NCBI GenBank assembly: GCA_040902895.1
Contig: JBBDWL010000056.1
Location: 62,001 to 126,000, forward strand
DNA: 64,000 bases
Direction: 5' to 3'
Origin: JALYRV01 sp040902895
GTDB taxonomy: Bacteria > Acidobacteriota > Vicinamibacteria > Vicinamibacterales > SCN-69-37
Below, in pieces: positions 17,388 through 25,988 of the stretch (position 1 is its first letter; every line of letters starts with the position of its first letter). The notes below the pieces were generated by a model. The model worked only from the letters and a program-made list of their open reading frames with translations. It did not search any database and was not told where the DNA came from. The position numbers and the translations under genes are program-made.

Positions 17388-17393
17388 ACCGGG

Positions 17394-17422
17394 AGTATAA
17401 GTGTTGTCACACGTATTGTCAA
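17394..17422 (-). promoter_or_regulatory. Sigma-70 promoter of the MarR gene
   Basis: Read on the minus strand: TTGACA (17422-17417), 17-base spacer, TATACT (17399-17394). Only 6 bases separate the -10 box from the GTG start at 17387, predicting a leaderless message. The spacer contains GTGT-TGTC-ACAC (17401-17412), a possible MarR operator. Confidence 0.75.
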
Positions 17423-17464
17423 ACCGCTTCCCGCTCGCAATCGCCCGGCGGCCAGCCAACTCCT

Positions 17465-17507
17465 GTGACACTTCCGTGACACTTCACGCCGCCGTGCTTC
17501 GTATGAT
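17465..17507 (+). promoter_or_regulatory. Control region of the heme operon
   Basis: Two tandem copies of GTGACACTTC (17465-17474 and 17476-17485), the second within the inverted repeat CGTGA-CACT-TCACG (17475-17488), precede a TATGAT box (17502-17507) that lies 8 bases before the hemA GTG. No good -35 box is visible, which suggests activator dependence or repression at the repeats. The same GTGACA/TGTCAC word occurs on the MarR side. Confidence 0.45.
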
Positions 17508-17515
17508 GCGAGGTC

Positions 17516-18346
17516 GTGTTTCTCGGCATCATTCATCGCGAGATCGCACAGACGACGCCCGCCCCGGCGGAACACCAGGCCGATGGCGTTCGGTGGCGCA
17601 CATGTCTGCGCGAGGTGGTGTTCCTCGAGCGTGAAACGCCCGCGAGTGCGGGGCGCGGCGCGCAACCGATGCGCGGCGCCGAGGCCTACGCCTTTCTGCT
17701 CGAAACGATCTGCGGACTCCACTCTCGGATGCTGGGAGAAACGCAGGTGCTCGGCCAGTTCCGCGCGTTTCTCGCGTCGCTTTCGCCTGTCGATGCGCCA
17801 TGGCTCGACGCGGTGGGCCAGCAGCTGATCGCGGATGCGCGCGCGATCCGCGAGCGCCATCTTCGAGGGCTCGGGTCGCGCTCGTACGGCAGCGCCGTCA
17901 GGCGATACCTGACGGGCGCCGAGACGGTGACGCTCGTCGGCGCCGGGGCGCTCGCCCGCGAGCTCCTGCCCTATCTCTCGGAAGGCCGTCGCGTGGATCG
18001 GTGGACACGGCAGGATGTCGCCGGCGCGCCAGGCCGAGCTGCATCCCCCGCGCCCGCCGTCCTCGTCATTGCCGCGCCGCTTCGCGCCGGCGGCATCGAA
18101 GCCGTCGCGCGCTGCTACACCTCGTTGATCCGGATCGTCGACCTGCGCGATGCCGAAGCGCGCGACGTGCTCTCGATTGCCACGCCTGTCATCTCGCTCG
18201 ACGACGTGTTTGCGGATGTTGCCGCAACGTCGGCCGCGGTCGACGAGCGCGTGGAGAGCGCGCGCCGCGAGATCCAGGGCATGGCCGCTGCATTCGAGCG
18301 CCGGCATCAGCTGCGGCCGTTCGGATGGGACGATCTGTGCGCCTGA
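17516..18346 (+). CDS. hemA: Glutamyl-tRNA reductase, short form
   Basis: A 276-residue reductase, against about 420 in most bacteria. The N-terminal strand VFLGIIHREI corresponds to the usual VGLNHRTAP; Cys30 in WRTCLREVVF sits where the catalytic cysteine (STCNR) belongs; GLHSRMLGETQVLGQFRAFL is the strongly conserved motif; an NADPH site follows (VTLVGAGALARELLPYL). The protein ends after the start of the spinal helix (DERVESARREIQGMAAAFER) and lacks the whole C-terminal dimerisation domain. It converts glutamyl-tRNA to glutamate-1-semialdehyde, first step of C5 heme synthesis. First gene of the heme operon, overlapping hemC by 10 bases. The conserved motifs and tight overlap argue for a functional minimal enzyme, not a truncation. 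Confidence 0.85.
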   Translation: MFLGIIHREIAQTTPAPAEHQADGVRWRTCLREVVFLERETPASAGRGAQPMRGAEAYAFLLETICGLHSRMLGETQVLGQFRAFLASLSPVDAPWLDAVGQQLIADARAIRERHLRGLGSRSYGSAVRRYLTGAETVTLVGAGALARELLPYLSEGRRVDRWTRQDVAGAPGRAASPAPAVLVIAAPLRAGGIEAVARCYTSLIRIVDLRDAEARDVLSIATPVISLDDVFADVAATSAAVDERVESARREIQGMAAAFERRHQLRPFGWDDLCA

Positions 18347-19812
18347 GAGTCCTCACCCGCGCCAGCGATCTGGCGCGGCTTCAGGGACACATCGTCAAGC
18401 GCCGGCTGCAGACCGTCTGGCCATCAGCCGATGTCGTGCTCACGGTCAGGGAATCGGCCGGTGACGCCAATCCTCACACGCCGCTGTGGCAGCTCGGCGA
18501 CAAGGGCGCCTTCACGTCGGACCTGTCGGATGCGCTCGCGCGCGGCGACGCCGATATCGTCGTGCACTCCTGGAAAGATCTTCCGATTGAGCCGCGGCGC
18601 GACACGATCGTCGCCGCCACACTCCCCCGCGAAGACGCCCGTGACGTCCTGCTGATCCGGAAGGACGTCGCCAGCCGGCGGGCGCCGTGGCTCAAAGTGC
18701 TATCGTCATCCCCGAGACGCGCATTCCTGCTCGGCGAGTTCCTGCCGCAGGCGCTGCCGTGGCCCGTCGAAACGGTGGAGTGCGTCAATGTTCGCGGCAA
18801 CGTCCCGACCCGGCTCCGGCATCTCGTCGAAGGCAAAGGCGACGCGCTCGTCGTCGCCAAGGCCGCACTCGATCGTTTGCTGGATCCGGCGTCTCCGTTC
18901 ATCGAAGCCGCGCGGGCCGTTCGGGCGGCTATCGACCAGTGTCGATGGTTAGTGCTGCCGCTCCGCGAGCATCCATCGGCCGCGGCACAAGGCGCGCTCG
19001 CGATGGAAATCGCCGTGTCGAACAGTTCGCTGGCCGAGTCGCTCGGGCGCGTGAACGATCGGTCGACATGGCGCGCAGTGAACAGAGAGCGCGAGATTCT
19101 GGCCGGCCATGGAGGCGGATGCCATCAGGCGATCGGCGCAACCGTGCTGCCGCTGCCGTTTGGCGACGTCACGAGCGTGCGCGGCCGCACAGACAATGGC
19201 GGCGCGCTGAACGAGTGGAGTCTCCTCGCCCGAGGAACGACACAGCCCAAGACAACGATCGATGCGATCTGGCCGCGGCCTGACGAATGCGAGCGCGTGA
19301 TCCGGCGGTCGCTCGACGTCGCCGATCCGCGTGACGACCGCGGTCTCTATGTCGCGCGTGCTGAAGGGCTGCCCGCCGCTTGGACGGTTGACGGCGAGCG
19401 CATCGTGTGGGTGGCGGGGTCGTCGACGTGGCGCAAGCTTGCAGCGCGCGGCATCTGGGTGCATGGATCGTCGGAAGGTCTCGGCCTCTTCGAACCGTCA
19501 GCGGTCGATCGACTTGCCGGCCGGACGATACAGTGGCACCGGCTTACGCACGCGGGCGCCGACGTTTCCGACGCGCTCGCGACGTATGAGGCTGAGAGTC
19601 CGCTCCCTCCCGATCTGGGCCGGCGAACGCATTTCTTCTGGCGCAGCGGCTCCGAGTTCCGCAAGGCGCTGGCGGTCTGTCCCGAAGTCCGCGATCGCTG
19701 GCACGCATGCGGGCCGGGGCACACCCTCGAGGTCGTCGAGCGGCTGGCGGGCGCGCGGCTGGTGCGGCCCTCTCTTGGTTATGCGGAATGGTTGAACGAG
19801 ATCACGGCATGA
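18337..19812 (+). CDS. hemC: Hydroxymethylbilane synthase fused to uroporphyrinogen-III synthase-like domain
   Basis: A 491-residue fusion starting at GTG 18337. Residues 1-305 are porphobilinogen deaminase: opening LRVLTRASDLARLQ, catalytic region VVHSWKDLPIEPR with Asp81, VNVRGNVPTRL, and Cys262 in GHGGGCHQAIGA that carries the dipyrromethane cofactor. Residues about 325-491 resemble a HemD domain (LYVARAEGLPAAW; WVAGSSTWRKLAARG; ACGPGHTLEVVERL). The fusion would make uroporphyrinogen III from porphobilinogen; no separate hemD is in the operon, consistent with that. The C-terminal part is divergent, so its synthase activity is inferred. ATGA overlap with hemB. Confidence 0.9.
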   Translation: MRLRVLTRASDLARLQGHIVKRRLQTVWPSADVVLTVRESAGDANPHTPLWQLGDKGAFTSDLSDALARGDADIVVHSWKDLPIEPRRDTIVAATLPREDARDVLLIRKDVASRRAPWLKVLSSSPRRAFLLGEFLPQALPWPVETVECVNVRGNVPTRLRHLVEGKGDALVVAKAALDRLLDPASPFIEAARAVRAAIDQCRWLVLPLREHPSAAAQGALAMEIAVSNSSLAESLGRVNDRSTWRAVNREREILAGHGGGCHQAIGATVLPLPFGDVTSVRGRTDNGGALNEWSLLARGTTQPKTTIDAIWPRPDECERVIRRSLDVADPRDDRGLYVARAEGLPAAWTVDGERIVWVAGSSTWRKLAARGIWVHGSSEGLGLFEPSAVDRLAGRTIQWHRLTHAGADVSDALATYEAESPLPPDLGRRTHFFWRSGSEFRKALAVCPEVRDRWHACGPGHTLEVVERLAGARLVRPSLGYAEWLNEITA

Positions 19813-20795
19813 GCATCACACGAACATCGACACGGGCCGCATGGTCGCAGATGCGTCTGCGGCAATCCGCGCACCTGCGCGACCTGACCGCGGAGACGGC
19901 GTTCACGGCTGCGCATCTGATTCAGCCGCTCTTCGTGGTCGAAGACCTCGGCGAGCCGCAAGCGATCAGCGGGCTCGGCGACAACCTTCGTCTCGGCATG
20001 ACCGCCGCGGCCGACCGGGCTGCGCGCGATGTCGAGGCGGGCGTGCGCCACTTTCTGCTGTTTCCCGTGCCGGCCTCGAAGCATCCGCAGGGCCGCAGCT
20101 CCCATGGCCCACGCGCCGCAGAGGCCATCAAGCGCGCGGTCGGTGACGCGGCGCATGTCTGGGTCGACGTCTGTCTGTGCGCGTCGACCGAAACCGGACA
20201 TTGCGCGCTGTTCGATGCGCGCGGACAGATCGATCTCGATGCGACGCTCGAGGCGCTCGCCGGCATGGCCGTCTCGCTCGCGGATGCCGGCGCCGACGGC
20301 GTGAGTCCGAGCGACATGATGGACGGCCGCACGGCGCGGATCCGTGCCGCGCTCGATGATGCGGGACATGGACGCGTGCCGATCATGAGCTACAGCACGA
20401 AGTTCGCGAGCCAGATGTATGGGCCGTTCCGGGAAGCGGCCGATTCCGCGCCGCAGTTCGGGGATCGGCGGCATTATCAGATCGATGTCCGGTCGCGCAC
20501 CGATGCGATTGAATCGAGCCGGCGGTGCGCCGCCGAAGGCGCCGATCTCTTGATGGTGAAACCCGGGATCACGTCGCTTGATTTGATCGGACCGATCCGT
20601 GAAGCCACGGGCCGGCCCGTTGGCGCGTATCAGGTCAGCGGCGAATATGCCGGACTGACGCTGCTCGCCGAGCGCGGCCTTACGAACTTCGATGCGGCCC
20701 TGCTCGAAACGTGGCACGTGTTCCGGCGCGCCGGCGCGTCGTACCTCATTACCTACGGCGCCCGACACGCCCGCCGTCTTGGGATGCCGGCATGA
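19809..20795 (+). CDS. hemB: Delta-aminolevulinic acid dehydratase (porphobilinogen synthase)
   Basis: A 328-residue enzyme of normal length. Schiff-base lysines are Lys198 (SYSTKFASQMYGPFREA) and Lys251 (LLMVKPGI). The metal loop DVCLCASTETGHC has Cys122, Cys124 and Cys132, the zinc-binding form instead of the magnesium form. It condenses two aminolevulinate molecules to porphobilinogen. ATGA overlaps at both ends link it to hemC and hemL. One oddity: the loop reads TETGHC where TxHGHC is usual. Confidence 0.96.
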   Translation: MSITRTSTRAAWSQMRLRQSAHLRDLTAETAFTAAHLIQPLFVVEDLGEPQAISGLGDNLRLGMTAAADRAARDVEAGVRHFLLFPVPASKHPQGRSSHGPRAAEAIKRAVGDAAHVWVDVCLCASTETGHCALFDARGQIDLDATLEALAGMAVSLADAGADGVSPSDMMDGRTARIRAALDDAGHGRVPIMSYSTKFASQMYGPFREAADSAPQFGDRRHYQIDVRSRTDAIESSRRCAAEGADLLMVKPGITSLDLIGPIREATGRPVGAYQVSGEYAGLTLLAERGLTNFDAALLETWHVFRRAGASYLITYGARHARRLGMPA

Positions 20796-22045
20796 CCTCG
20801 AGCGACTGGTACGCGCGGGCGCTGGCGACGGCCCCCGGAGGCGTGCACAGCCCGGTGCGGGCGTTTCGCAGCGTGGGCGGCACACCGCTGTTCGTCGCGC
20901 GCGCTGACGGCGCCCGCATCACGGATGTCGAAGGCACCAGCTACATCGATTTCTGTATGAGCTTCGGCCCACTCATCCTCGGCCATCGCGATCCAGACGT
21001 CGCCGATGCCGCGCGGGCCGCTCTCGATGATGGCTGGTCGTACGGCACGTGCGAGCCCTACTCGGTGCAGCTCGCCGAATGGATCCTCGAGCGCCTGCCG
21101 TTCGTCGAGCGCGTTCGCTTCGTGTCTTCTGGAACTGAAGCCGTGATGTCGGCCCTGCGCGTCGCGCGTGCGGCCACCGGACGCGCGGCCATCCTGAAGT
21201 TTGACGGCTGCTATCACGGACATGCCGATGCGATGCTCGTGAAAGCGGGAAGCGGTCTCGCCGGATTAGCCGACCCGTCAAGCGCAGGCATTGCGCCTGG
21301 CGTGGTGGCCGATACGCTGGTCGTGCCGCTGGATGACGATGCGGCGCTCGATGCCGTCTTCGATGCGCACGGCCGCCGTATCGCGGCGGCGATCATCGAG
21401 CCGCTGCCGGCCAACTACGGCCTGCTGCCCCAGCGGCTGGCGTTTCTGCAGAAGCTCGACGAACGATGCCGGCAGAGCGGCGCCCTGCTGATTCTCGATG
21501 AGGTCATCAGCGGCTTCCGCACGGGCCTGACCGGGATGGCCGGCTCGACGGGCATCACGCCCGATCTGGCCTGTTATGGCAAAGTGATCGGTGGAGGCTT
21601 CCCACTGGCCGCATATGCGGGGCGCGCCGATTTGATGGATCTCGTCGCGCCGTCCGGCGCCGTGTACCAGGCCGGCACGCTCAGCGCGAATCCTGTCGCC
21701 GTACGATCCGGACTTGCGGCACTGATGAAAATGGAACGACTCGACGGCTGGCGCGTGCTCAACGAGCGAACGGACCGATTCTGCAACGGCCTGCACGCGG
21801 CGATGGCTGGAAAACCTGGCGCGCCCGTCATCGTGCAGCAGGGGTCGATTTTCTGGCTGACCCTGTCCGGCGGCGTCGACCGCGATTGGTACGCCAGATT
21901 CTTCCATCATGCCCTCCAGTCGGGCGTCTATCTGCCGCCGTCGGGGTATGAGGTGTGTTTCCTGTCCATGGCGCACGACGAGGCGACGCTCGAGCGCGCG
22001 GCCGACGCGCTCGTCGCGGCCGCTCACGCGGCGGCGCAGCCGTGA
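20792..22045 (+). CDS. hemL: Glutamate-1-semialdehyde 2,1-aminomutase
   Basis: A 417-residue PLP enzyme. The N-terminus PGGVHSPVRAFRSVGGTPLF is the family signature; the cofactor lysine is Lys264 (CYGKVIGGGFPLAAY), with LDEVISGFR supplying the PLP aspartate. It converts glutamate-1-semialdehyde to 5-aminolevulinate, following HemA. The ATG at 20792 overlaps the hemB stop; its own stop overlaps the GTG of the histidine kinase (GTGA), so enzyme and sensor genes are translationally linked. Confidence 0.96.
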   Translation: MTSSDWYARALATAPGGVHSPVRAFRSVGGTPLFVARADGARITDVEGTSYIDFCMSFGPLILGHRDPDVADAARAALDDGWSYGTCEPYSVQLAEWILERLPFVERVRFVSSGTEAVMSALRVARAATGRAAILKFDGCYHGHADAMLVKAGSGLAGLADPSSAGIAPGVVADTLVVPLDDDAALDAVFDAHGRRIAAAIIEPLPANYGLLPQRLAFLQKLDERCRQSGALLILDEVISGFRTGLTGMAGSTGITPDLACYGKVIGGGFPLAAYAGRADLMDLVAPSGAVYQAGTLSANPVAVRSGLAALMKMERLDGWRVLNERTDRFCNGLHAAMAGKPGAPVIVQQGSIFWLTLSGGVDRDWYARFFHHALQSGVYLPPSGYEVCFLSMAHDEATLERAADALVAAAHAAAQP

Positions 22046-22926
22046 CGCCGGGCCGCTCGCGCGACACGCTGCGGTACGCGCTGAGCGTCGCGTGGATCCT
22101 GTTCACGGTCTCGCTTGCCGCCTGGTGGCTCGTCTTCGGCCTGTCACAGGCGCGCGCGCTGCAGAATGCCGGAGGCGAAGCGGCGCGGCTCGGCCACGTG
22201 CAGCGCATGCTCGTGTGGGAAGGCATCGTGCTGATCGGCCTGCTGCTCGGCGGCGGCATCGCGCTCATCGTCGCCATCCGCCGCGAGCGCGAGCGGCGGC
22301 GGCAGGTGCAGGGCTTCTTCACGGCATTTACGCACGATTTGAAGACGGCGCTCGCGAGCCTGCGCCTGCAGGCAGAAAGCCTGCAGGAGGATCTGCCGGG
22401 CGCCGCCGGCAACGCCAACCTGACGCGCCTGCTGAAAGACGCCGTCCGTCTGGAGCTGCAGCTCGAGAACTCGCTGTATTTCGCGCAACCTGATGGACAG
22501 CTTCATCTCGAACCGGTCGACGTCTCGGCGCTGGCCGCACGCCTGGCTGCGGATTGGCCCGAGCTCGGTATCCGCATCGACGCTGAGATCTGCGTGAAGG
22601 CGGATGAGCGGGCGCTGCAGAGCGTCATGCGGAATCTGATGCAGAACGCCGCCATTCACGGCGCGGCGCGGGCCATCGCGGTGAGCGCGGAACGCCGTCT
22701 TGGCCGCGTGGCCGTGCGCATCGCCGATGACGGCAAGGGCGCGCCTCCCGGCATCATGAAGGCGCTGCACATCCCGTTTCAACGCCTGTCGCCCACGAGC
22801 GGAACGGGCGTCGGGCTCTACACGTCGCGCCAGCTGCTGCTGCGCATGAACGGCGAGCTGCAATTCGATCCCACGCCGGCGCAGGGCCTGGCGCTGGTCA
22901 TCGATCTGCCGGAAGCACGGTGCTGA
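22042..22926 (+). CDS. Membrane sensor histidine kinase inside the heme operon
   Basis: A 294-residue kinase with two membrane helices (about residues 12-34 and 58-79) enclosing a very short periplasmic loop of about 25 residues. There is no HAMP domain; the second helix runs through a charged linker (RRERERRRQVQ) to HisKA with FFTAFTHDLKTALASL (acceptor His98). HATPase_c follows with NLMQNAAIHG, IADDGKGAPPG and TGVGLYTSRQLL. The short loop suggests intramembrane sensing, of heme, a porphyrin or redox state. It starts on the hemL stop and its stop overlaps the ATG of the response regulator by one base, so it is integral to the operon. Confidence 0.9.
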   Translation: MTPGRSRDTLRYALSVAWILFTVSLAAWWLVFGLSQARALQNAGGEAARLGHVQRMLVWEGIVLIGLLLGGGIALIVAIRRERERRRQVQGFFTAFTHDLKTALASLRLQAESLQEDLPGAAGNANLTRLLKDAVRLELQLENSLYFAQPDGQLHLEPVDVSALAARLAADWPELGIRIDAEICVKADERALQSVMRNLMQNAAIHGAARAIAVSAERRLGRVAVRIADDGKGAPPGIMKALHIPFQRLSPTSGTGVGLYTSRQLLLRMNGELQFDPTPAQGLALVIDLPEARC

Positions 22927-23597
22927 TGCCGAAAGTGCTGCTCATCGAGGATGACGCGTCGCTCGGCAGCACGCTCGCCGAGCGGCTCGAGCGGGACGGA
23001 CTGACCGTGGCTTGGGCGCGATCGATCACCGAGGCGCGCGCCGAGCTCGAGGCGGGCCCCTGGGATCTGGCGATTGTCGACGTGAAGCTGCCAGACGGAT
23101 CGGGTTTCGGCCTGGCGCGCGAGATGCGCAGCTCGAGTGCCACGCCCATCATGTTCATGACGGCGCTGAACTCGGCAGAGAACCGGCTCGAAGGGTTCGA
23201 GATTGGCGCCGACGAGTACCTGCCGAAGCCGTTTCATCTGCGCGAGTTTATGCTGCGCGTCAGGCACGTACTGGGCCGGCAGCGCACGCAACGCACCGTC
23301 AGGGCGGGTGACTGTGACATCGATCTCGGCGCGATGAGCGTCGACCGGCCCGGTACGGGCAGAGTGTTTCTGCAGGCGCGGGACTGTCAGGTGCTGAAAC
23401 TGCTGATCGATTCCGCTCCGCGCGTGGTCGCGCGATCGGAGATCCTCGACCGGGTCTGGGGTGAAAGCCGCTTTCCGACGCCCCGCGCCGTCGACAACGC
23501 GATCGTCCGCCTGCGGCAGGCGCTGAAGGATGACGAGGGCGCGGTGATTCGATCGATTCGCGGCGTCGGCTATCAATGGGCGGCCGAGACACCATGA
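22926..23597 (+). CDS. OmpR-family response regulator inside the heme operon
   Basis: A 223-residue regulator. Receiver: Asp9/Asp10 (LLIEDDASLG), acceptor Asp52 (AIVDVKLPDGSGF), Lys in YLPKPFHLREF. Winged helix at residues 125-220: LLIDSAPRVVARSEILDRVW, RAVDNAIVRLRQALKDDEG and IRSIRGVGYQW. The start at the ATG 22926 is preferred over an in-frame GTG two codons upstream. Its stop overlaps hemE. The usual logic would be control of the hem promoter or of heme-using genes; the repeats before hemA are candidate binding sites but nothing in the sequence proves it. Confidence 0.92.
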   Translation: MPKVLLIEDDASLGSTLAERLERDGLTVAWARSITEARAELEAGPWDLAIVDVKLPDGSGFGLAREMRSSSATPIMFMTALNSAENRLEGFEIGADEYLPKPFHLREFMLRVRHVLGRQRTQRTVRAGDCDIDLGAMSVDRPGTGRVFLQARDCQVLKLLIDSAPRVVARSEILDRVWGESRFPTPRAVDNAIVRLRQALKDDEGAVIRSIRGVGYQWAAETP

Positions 23598-24619
23598 GCG
23601 CCGGACGTTTCATGGCCGCCGTTCGCGGCGAGTCGCAGGGCGTGCCGCCGATCTGGCTGATGCGCCAGGCCGGGCGATATCAGGCCCGGTATCAGGCGAT
23701 GCGCCGGCAGCACAGCTTCGAAAGCCTGTGCCGCATTCCGGAGCTGGCGGCCGAGGCCGCCATGAATGCCATCGAAGATTTCGATTTCGATGCGGCTATC
23801 GTCTTCAGCGATCTGCTGTTTCCTCTCGAGGCGCTGGGATTCGGTTTGCGCTACGACGCGGGTCCGCCGGCCTTGAGCGCGAAGCTGACGCCGCCCATGA
23901 TCGGAACGCTCCGTCCGTGGCAGGACGCGGCGCCGCGGCTTCGATTTCAGGCGGATGCCGTCGCGGCCACGCGGGCGCGTCTCGACCCGGGCACGGGACT
24001 CATCGGCTTTGTCGGCGGCCCGTGGACGTTGTTCGTGTATGCGTGCGAAGGCTCGCACGCTGGTGCGCTGACGGTCTCCAAGTCGAACCCCGCCCTGTAT
24101 CAGGCGTTCGCGGCGTCGATCGTGCCGCTGCTGACCGAATCGATCCGGATGCAGCTCGAGGCCGGAGCAGATGTCGTGATGGTTCTCGACACGGCCGCGG
24201 GCGAGCTGCCGCCGTCGTGTTTTGGCGGCCCGGTCGCGCGAGATCTGGCGGCGCTGGCGTCCGCGTTTCCGGGCCGCACCGGGTATTACGCGAAGGCGTC
24301 GCATCCCGATCAACTGGCATCACCCGCGTTCGCGAACGCACCCTGGGCCGGCGTCGGCGTGGATTCGCGATGGTCGCTCGCGCCGCTGCTTGCCGGCCCG
24401 CGCCGCGGTTTCATTCAGGGCAACTTCGATCCGGCGCTGATGCTGATGCCGGCGCAGGAGCTGCGGCGCGCGATGCACTCGTGGCTGGCGCCGATTCGCG
24501 CACTCTCTGCGTCCGAGCGCGCCGGATGGATCTGCGGACTCGGACACGGCGTGCTTCCCGGCACGCCCGAAGACAATGTCCGCCTGTTCGTGCATGAAGT
24601 GCGCGAGGCCTGCGCATGA
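23594..24619 (+). CDS. hemE: Uroporphyrinogen decarboxylase
   Basis: A 341-residue enzyme with the signature PPIWLMRQAGRYQARYQAM near the N-terminus and the active-site aspartate region FDFDAAIVFSDLLFPLEALG. FVGGPWTLFVYACEG and GHGVLPGTPEDNVR are also conserved. It removes four acetate carboxyls from uroporphyrinogen III to give coproporphyrinogen III. The ATG at 23594 overlaps the regulator stop; ATGA overlap with hemN. Confidence 0.96.
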   Translation: MSAGRFMAAVRGESQGVPPIWLMRQAGRYQARYQAMRRQHSFESLCRIPELAAEAAMNAIEDFDFDAAIVFSDLLFPLEALGFGLRYDAGPPALSAKLTPPMIGTLRPWQDAAPRLRFQADAVAATRARLDPGTGLIGFVGGPWTLFVYACEGSHAGALTVSKSNPALYQAFAASIVPLLTESIRMQLEAGADVVMVLDTAAGELPPSCFGGPVARDLAALASAFPGRTGYYAKASHPDQLASPAFANAPWAGVGVDSRWSLAPLLAGPRRGFIQGNFDPALMLMPAQELRRAMHSWLAPIRALSASERAGWICGLGHGVLPGTPEDNVRLFVHEVREACA

Positions 24620-25965
24620 CGCCGCGCCATCTGTTCCAGAAATATGACGTGCAGGTGCCGCGCTACACGAGCTATCCCCCCGTGCCGCAGTGGCACGACA
24701 CGCCGGCGCGCGAGGAATGGCTTGCGTCGCTCGGGGGTGCGCTCAGCGATCCGGGCGCATCTCTCGCGCTCTACGTGCATCTGCCCTTCTGCGAATCACT
24801 CTGCACGTTCTGCGGCTGCAACACCGTGATCACGCGGGATCACAGCCGCGAGCGGCCCTACGTCGACCGTGTGGTCGCCGAGCTCGACATGTATCTTGCG
24901 GTGGTGCCCGTGCTGGCCGCGCGCGCGCTTCGCCAGATCCACTTCGGCGGCGGCACGCCGACATTCCTGTCGCCTGACGCCCTCGCGCATCTTGCCGATG
25001 TCATCGCGCGGCGCCTTCCGGCGCGCGACGGCGCATGCGAGGCGGGATTCGAGGCTGACCCGCGCGTCACGGTTACCGCCCATCTCGAGGCGCTCGCCCG
25101 CCGCGGCTTCCGCCGCATTTCGATGGGCGTGCAGGACATCGATGAAGAAGTGCAGCGTCTCGTCAACCGCCGGCAGCCGCTTGCCATCACCGCCGCGCTC
25201 TGCCGCGACGCGCGCAATCTCGGTTACGAATCCATCAACATCGATCTGATCTACGGCCTGCCCGGACAGACGCCGCGCTCGATGCAGACGCTCACCGATG
25301 CCATCGTCGATCTCCGGCCCGATCGGCTCGCGGTGTACAGCTTCGCGCGCGTGCCGTGGATCAAACCGGCCCAGCGGAAGTTTCGCGACGATCAGATTCC
25401 GTCAGGAGCCGGGAAGCGGGAGCTGTACGAGATCGTGCGCGAGGGGCTTGGTGCGGCAGGCTATGTCGAAATCGGCATGGACCATTTCGCCCGCCCCGAG
25501 GATGGACTGGCGCGCGCCGCCGGCGCCGGCACCCTTCACCGGAATTTCATGGGCTACGCCGACACGCGCACCGACGTGCTGCTCGGTCTTGGCGTGAGCG
25601 CGATCTCGGAAACGCGCGGCTGCTATCACCAGAACGAGAAGGTGCTGCCGGTGTACGAGCGCCGAGTCGACACGGGCGAACTGCCGACACTGCGTGGCCA
25701 TCGCCTTTCGGCACGCGAGCAGCAGCGCCGCGATCAGATTCTGGCGCTGATGACCACCTTCCGCGCGCCGCTGTACGCGTCTGACGCACACGACGCCCGC
25801 GAGTTTCTTGCGCCCCTCGTCGATGACGGGCTGGTGACGATCTCGACCGCCGAGCTGGTGGTGACCGACACGGGCCGGCCGTTCCTTCGCAACATCGCGG
25901 CCTTCTTCGACGACCGCTATCGCCAGGAGCGCCCCGCCGCACCGGTCTATTCATCGTCGATATGA
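24616..25965 (+). CDS. hemN: Oxygen-independent coproporphyrinogen III oxidase (radical SAM)
   Basis: A 449-residue radical SAM enzyme. The iron-sulfur cluster cysteines are Cys59, Cys63 and Cys66, with Cys68 next (HLPFCESLCTFCGCN), the pattern of genuine HemN as opposed to HemW. YTSYPPVPQWHD at the N-terminus and FGGGTPTFLSPDALA are family motifs. It decarboxylates two propionates to make protoporphyrinogen IX without oxygen, suggesting heme synthesis under low oxygen. Last gene of the operon; a large inverted repeat follows 24 bases later. No protoporphyrinogen oxidase or ferrochelatase gene is present in the operon. Confidence 0.95.
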   Translation: MTPRHLFQKYDVQVPRYTSYPPVPQWHDTPAREEWLASLGGALSDPGASLALYVHLPFCESLCTFCGCNTVITRDHSRERPYVDRVVAELDMYLAVVPVLAARALRQIHFGGGTPTFLSPDALAHLADVIARRLPARDGACEAGFEADPRVTVTAHLEALARRGFRRISMGVQDIDEEVQRLVNRRQPLAITAALCRDARNLGYESINIDLIYGLPGQTPRSMQTLTDAIVDLRPDRLAVYSFARVPWIKPAQRKFRDDQIPSGAGKRELYEIVREGLGAAGYVEIGMDHFARPEDGLARAAGAGTLHRNFMGYADTRTDVLLGLGVSAISETRGCYHQNEKVLPVYERRVDTGELPTLRGHRLSAREQQRRDQILALMTTFRAPLYASDAHDAREFLAPLVDDGLVTISTAELVVTDTGRPFLRNIAAFFDDRYRQERPAAPVYSSSI

Positions 25966-25988
25966 TCCGCGCGCGTGGCATTTAAAAC

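Noticed and set aside
17800..18336. A HemC product starting at 17800
   Set aside because: The first 179 codons are a frame shadow of hemA; HemC homology begins at the GTG at 18337.
18330..18360. Frameshift as the reason for short HemA
   Set aside because: No frame after 18346 encodes a GluTR dimerisation domain; HemC begins at once with a conserved N-terminus, so the short form is the real end.
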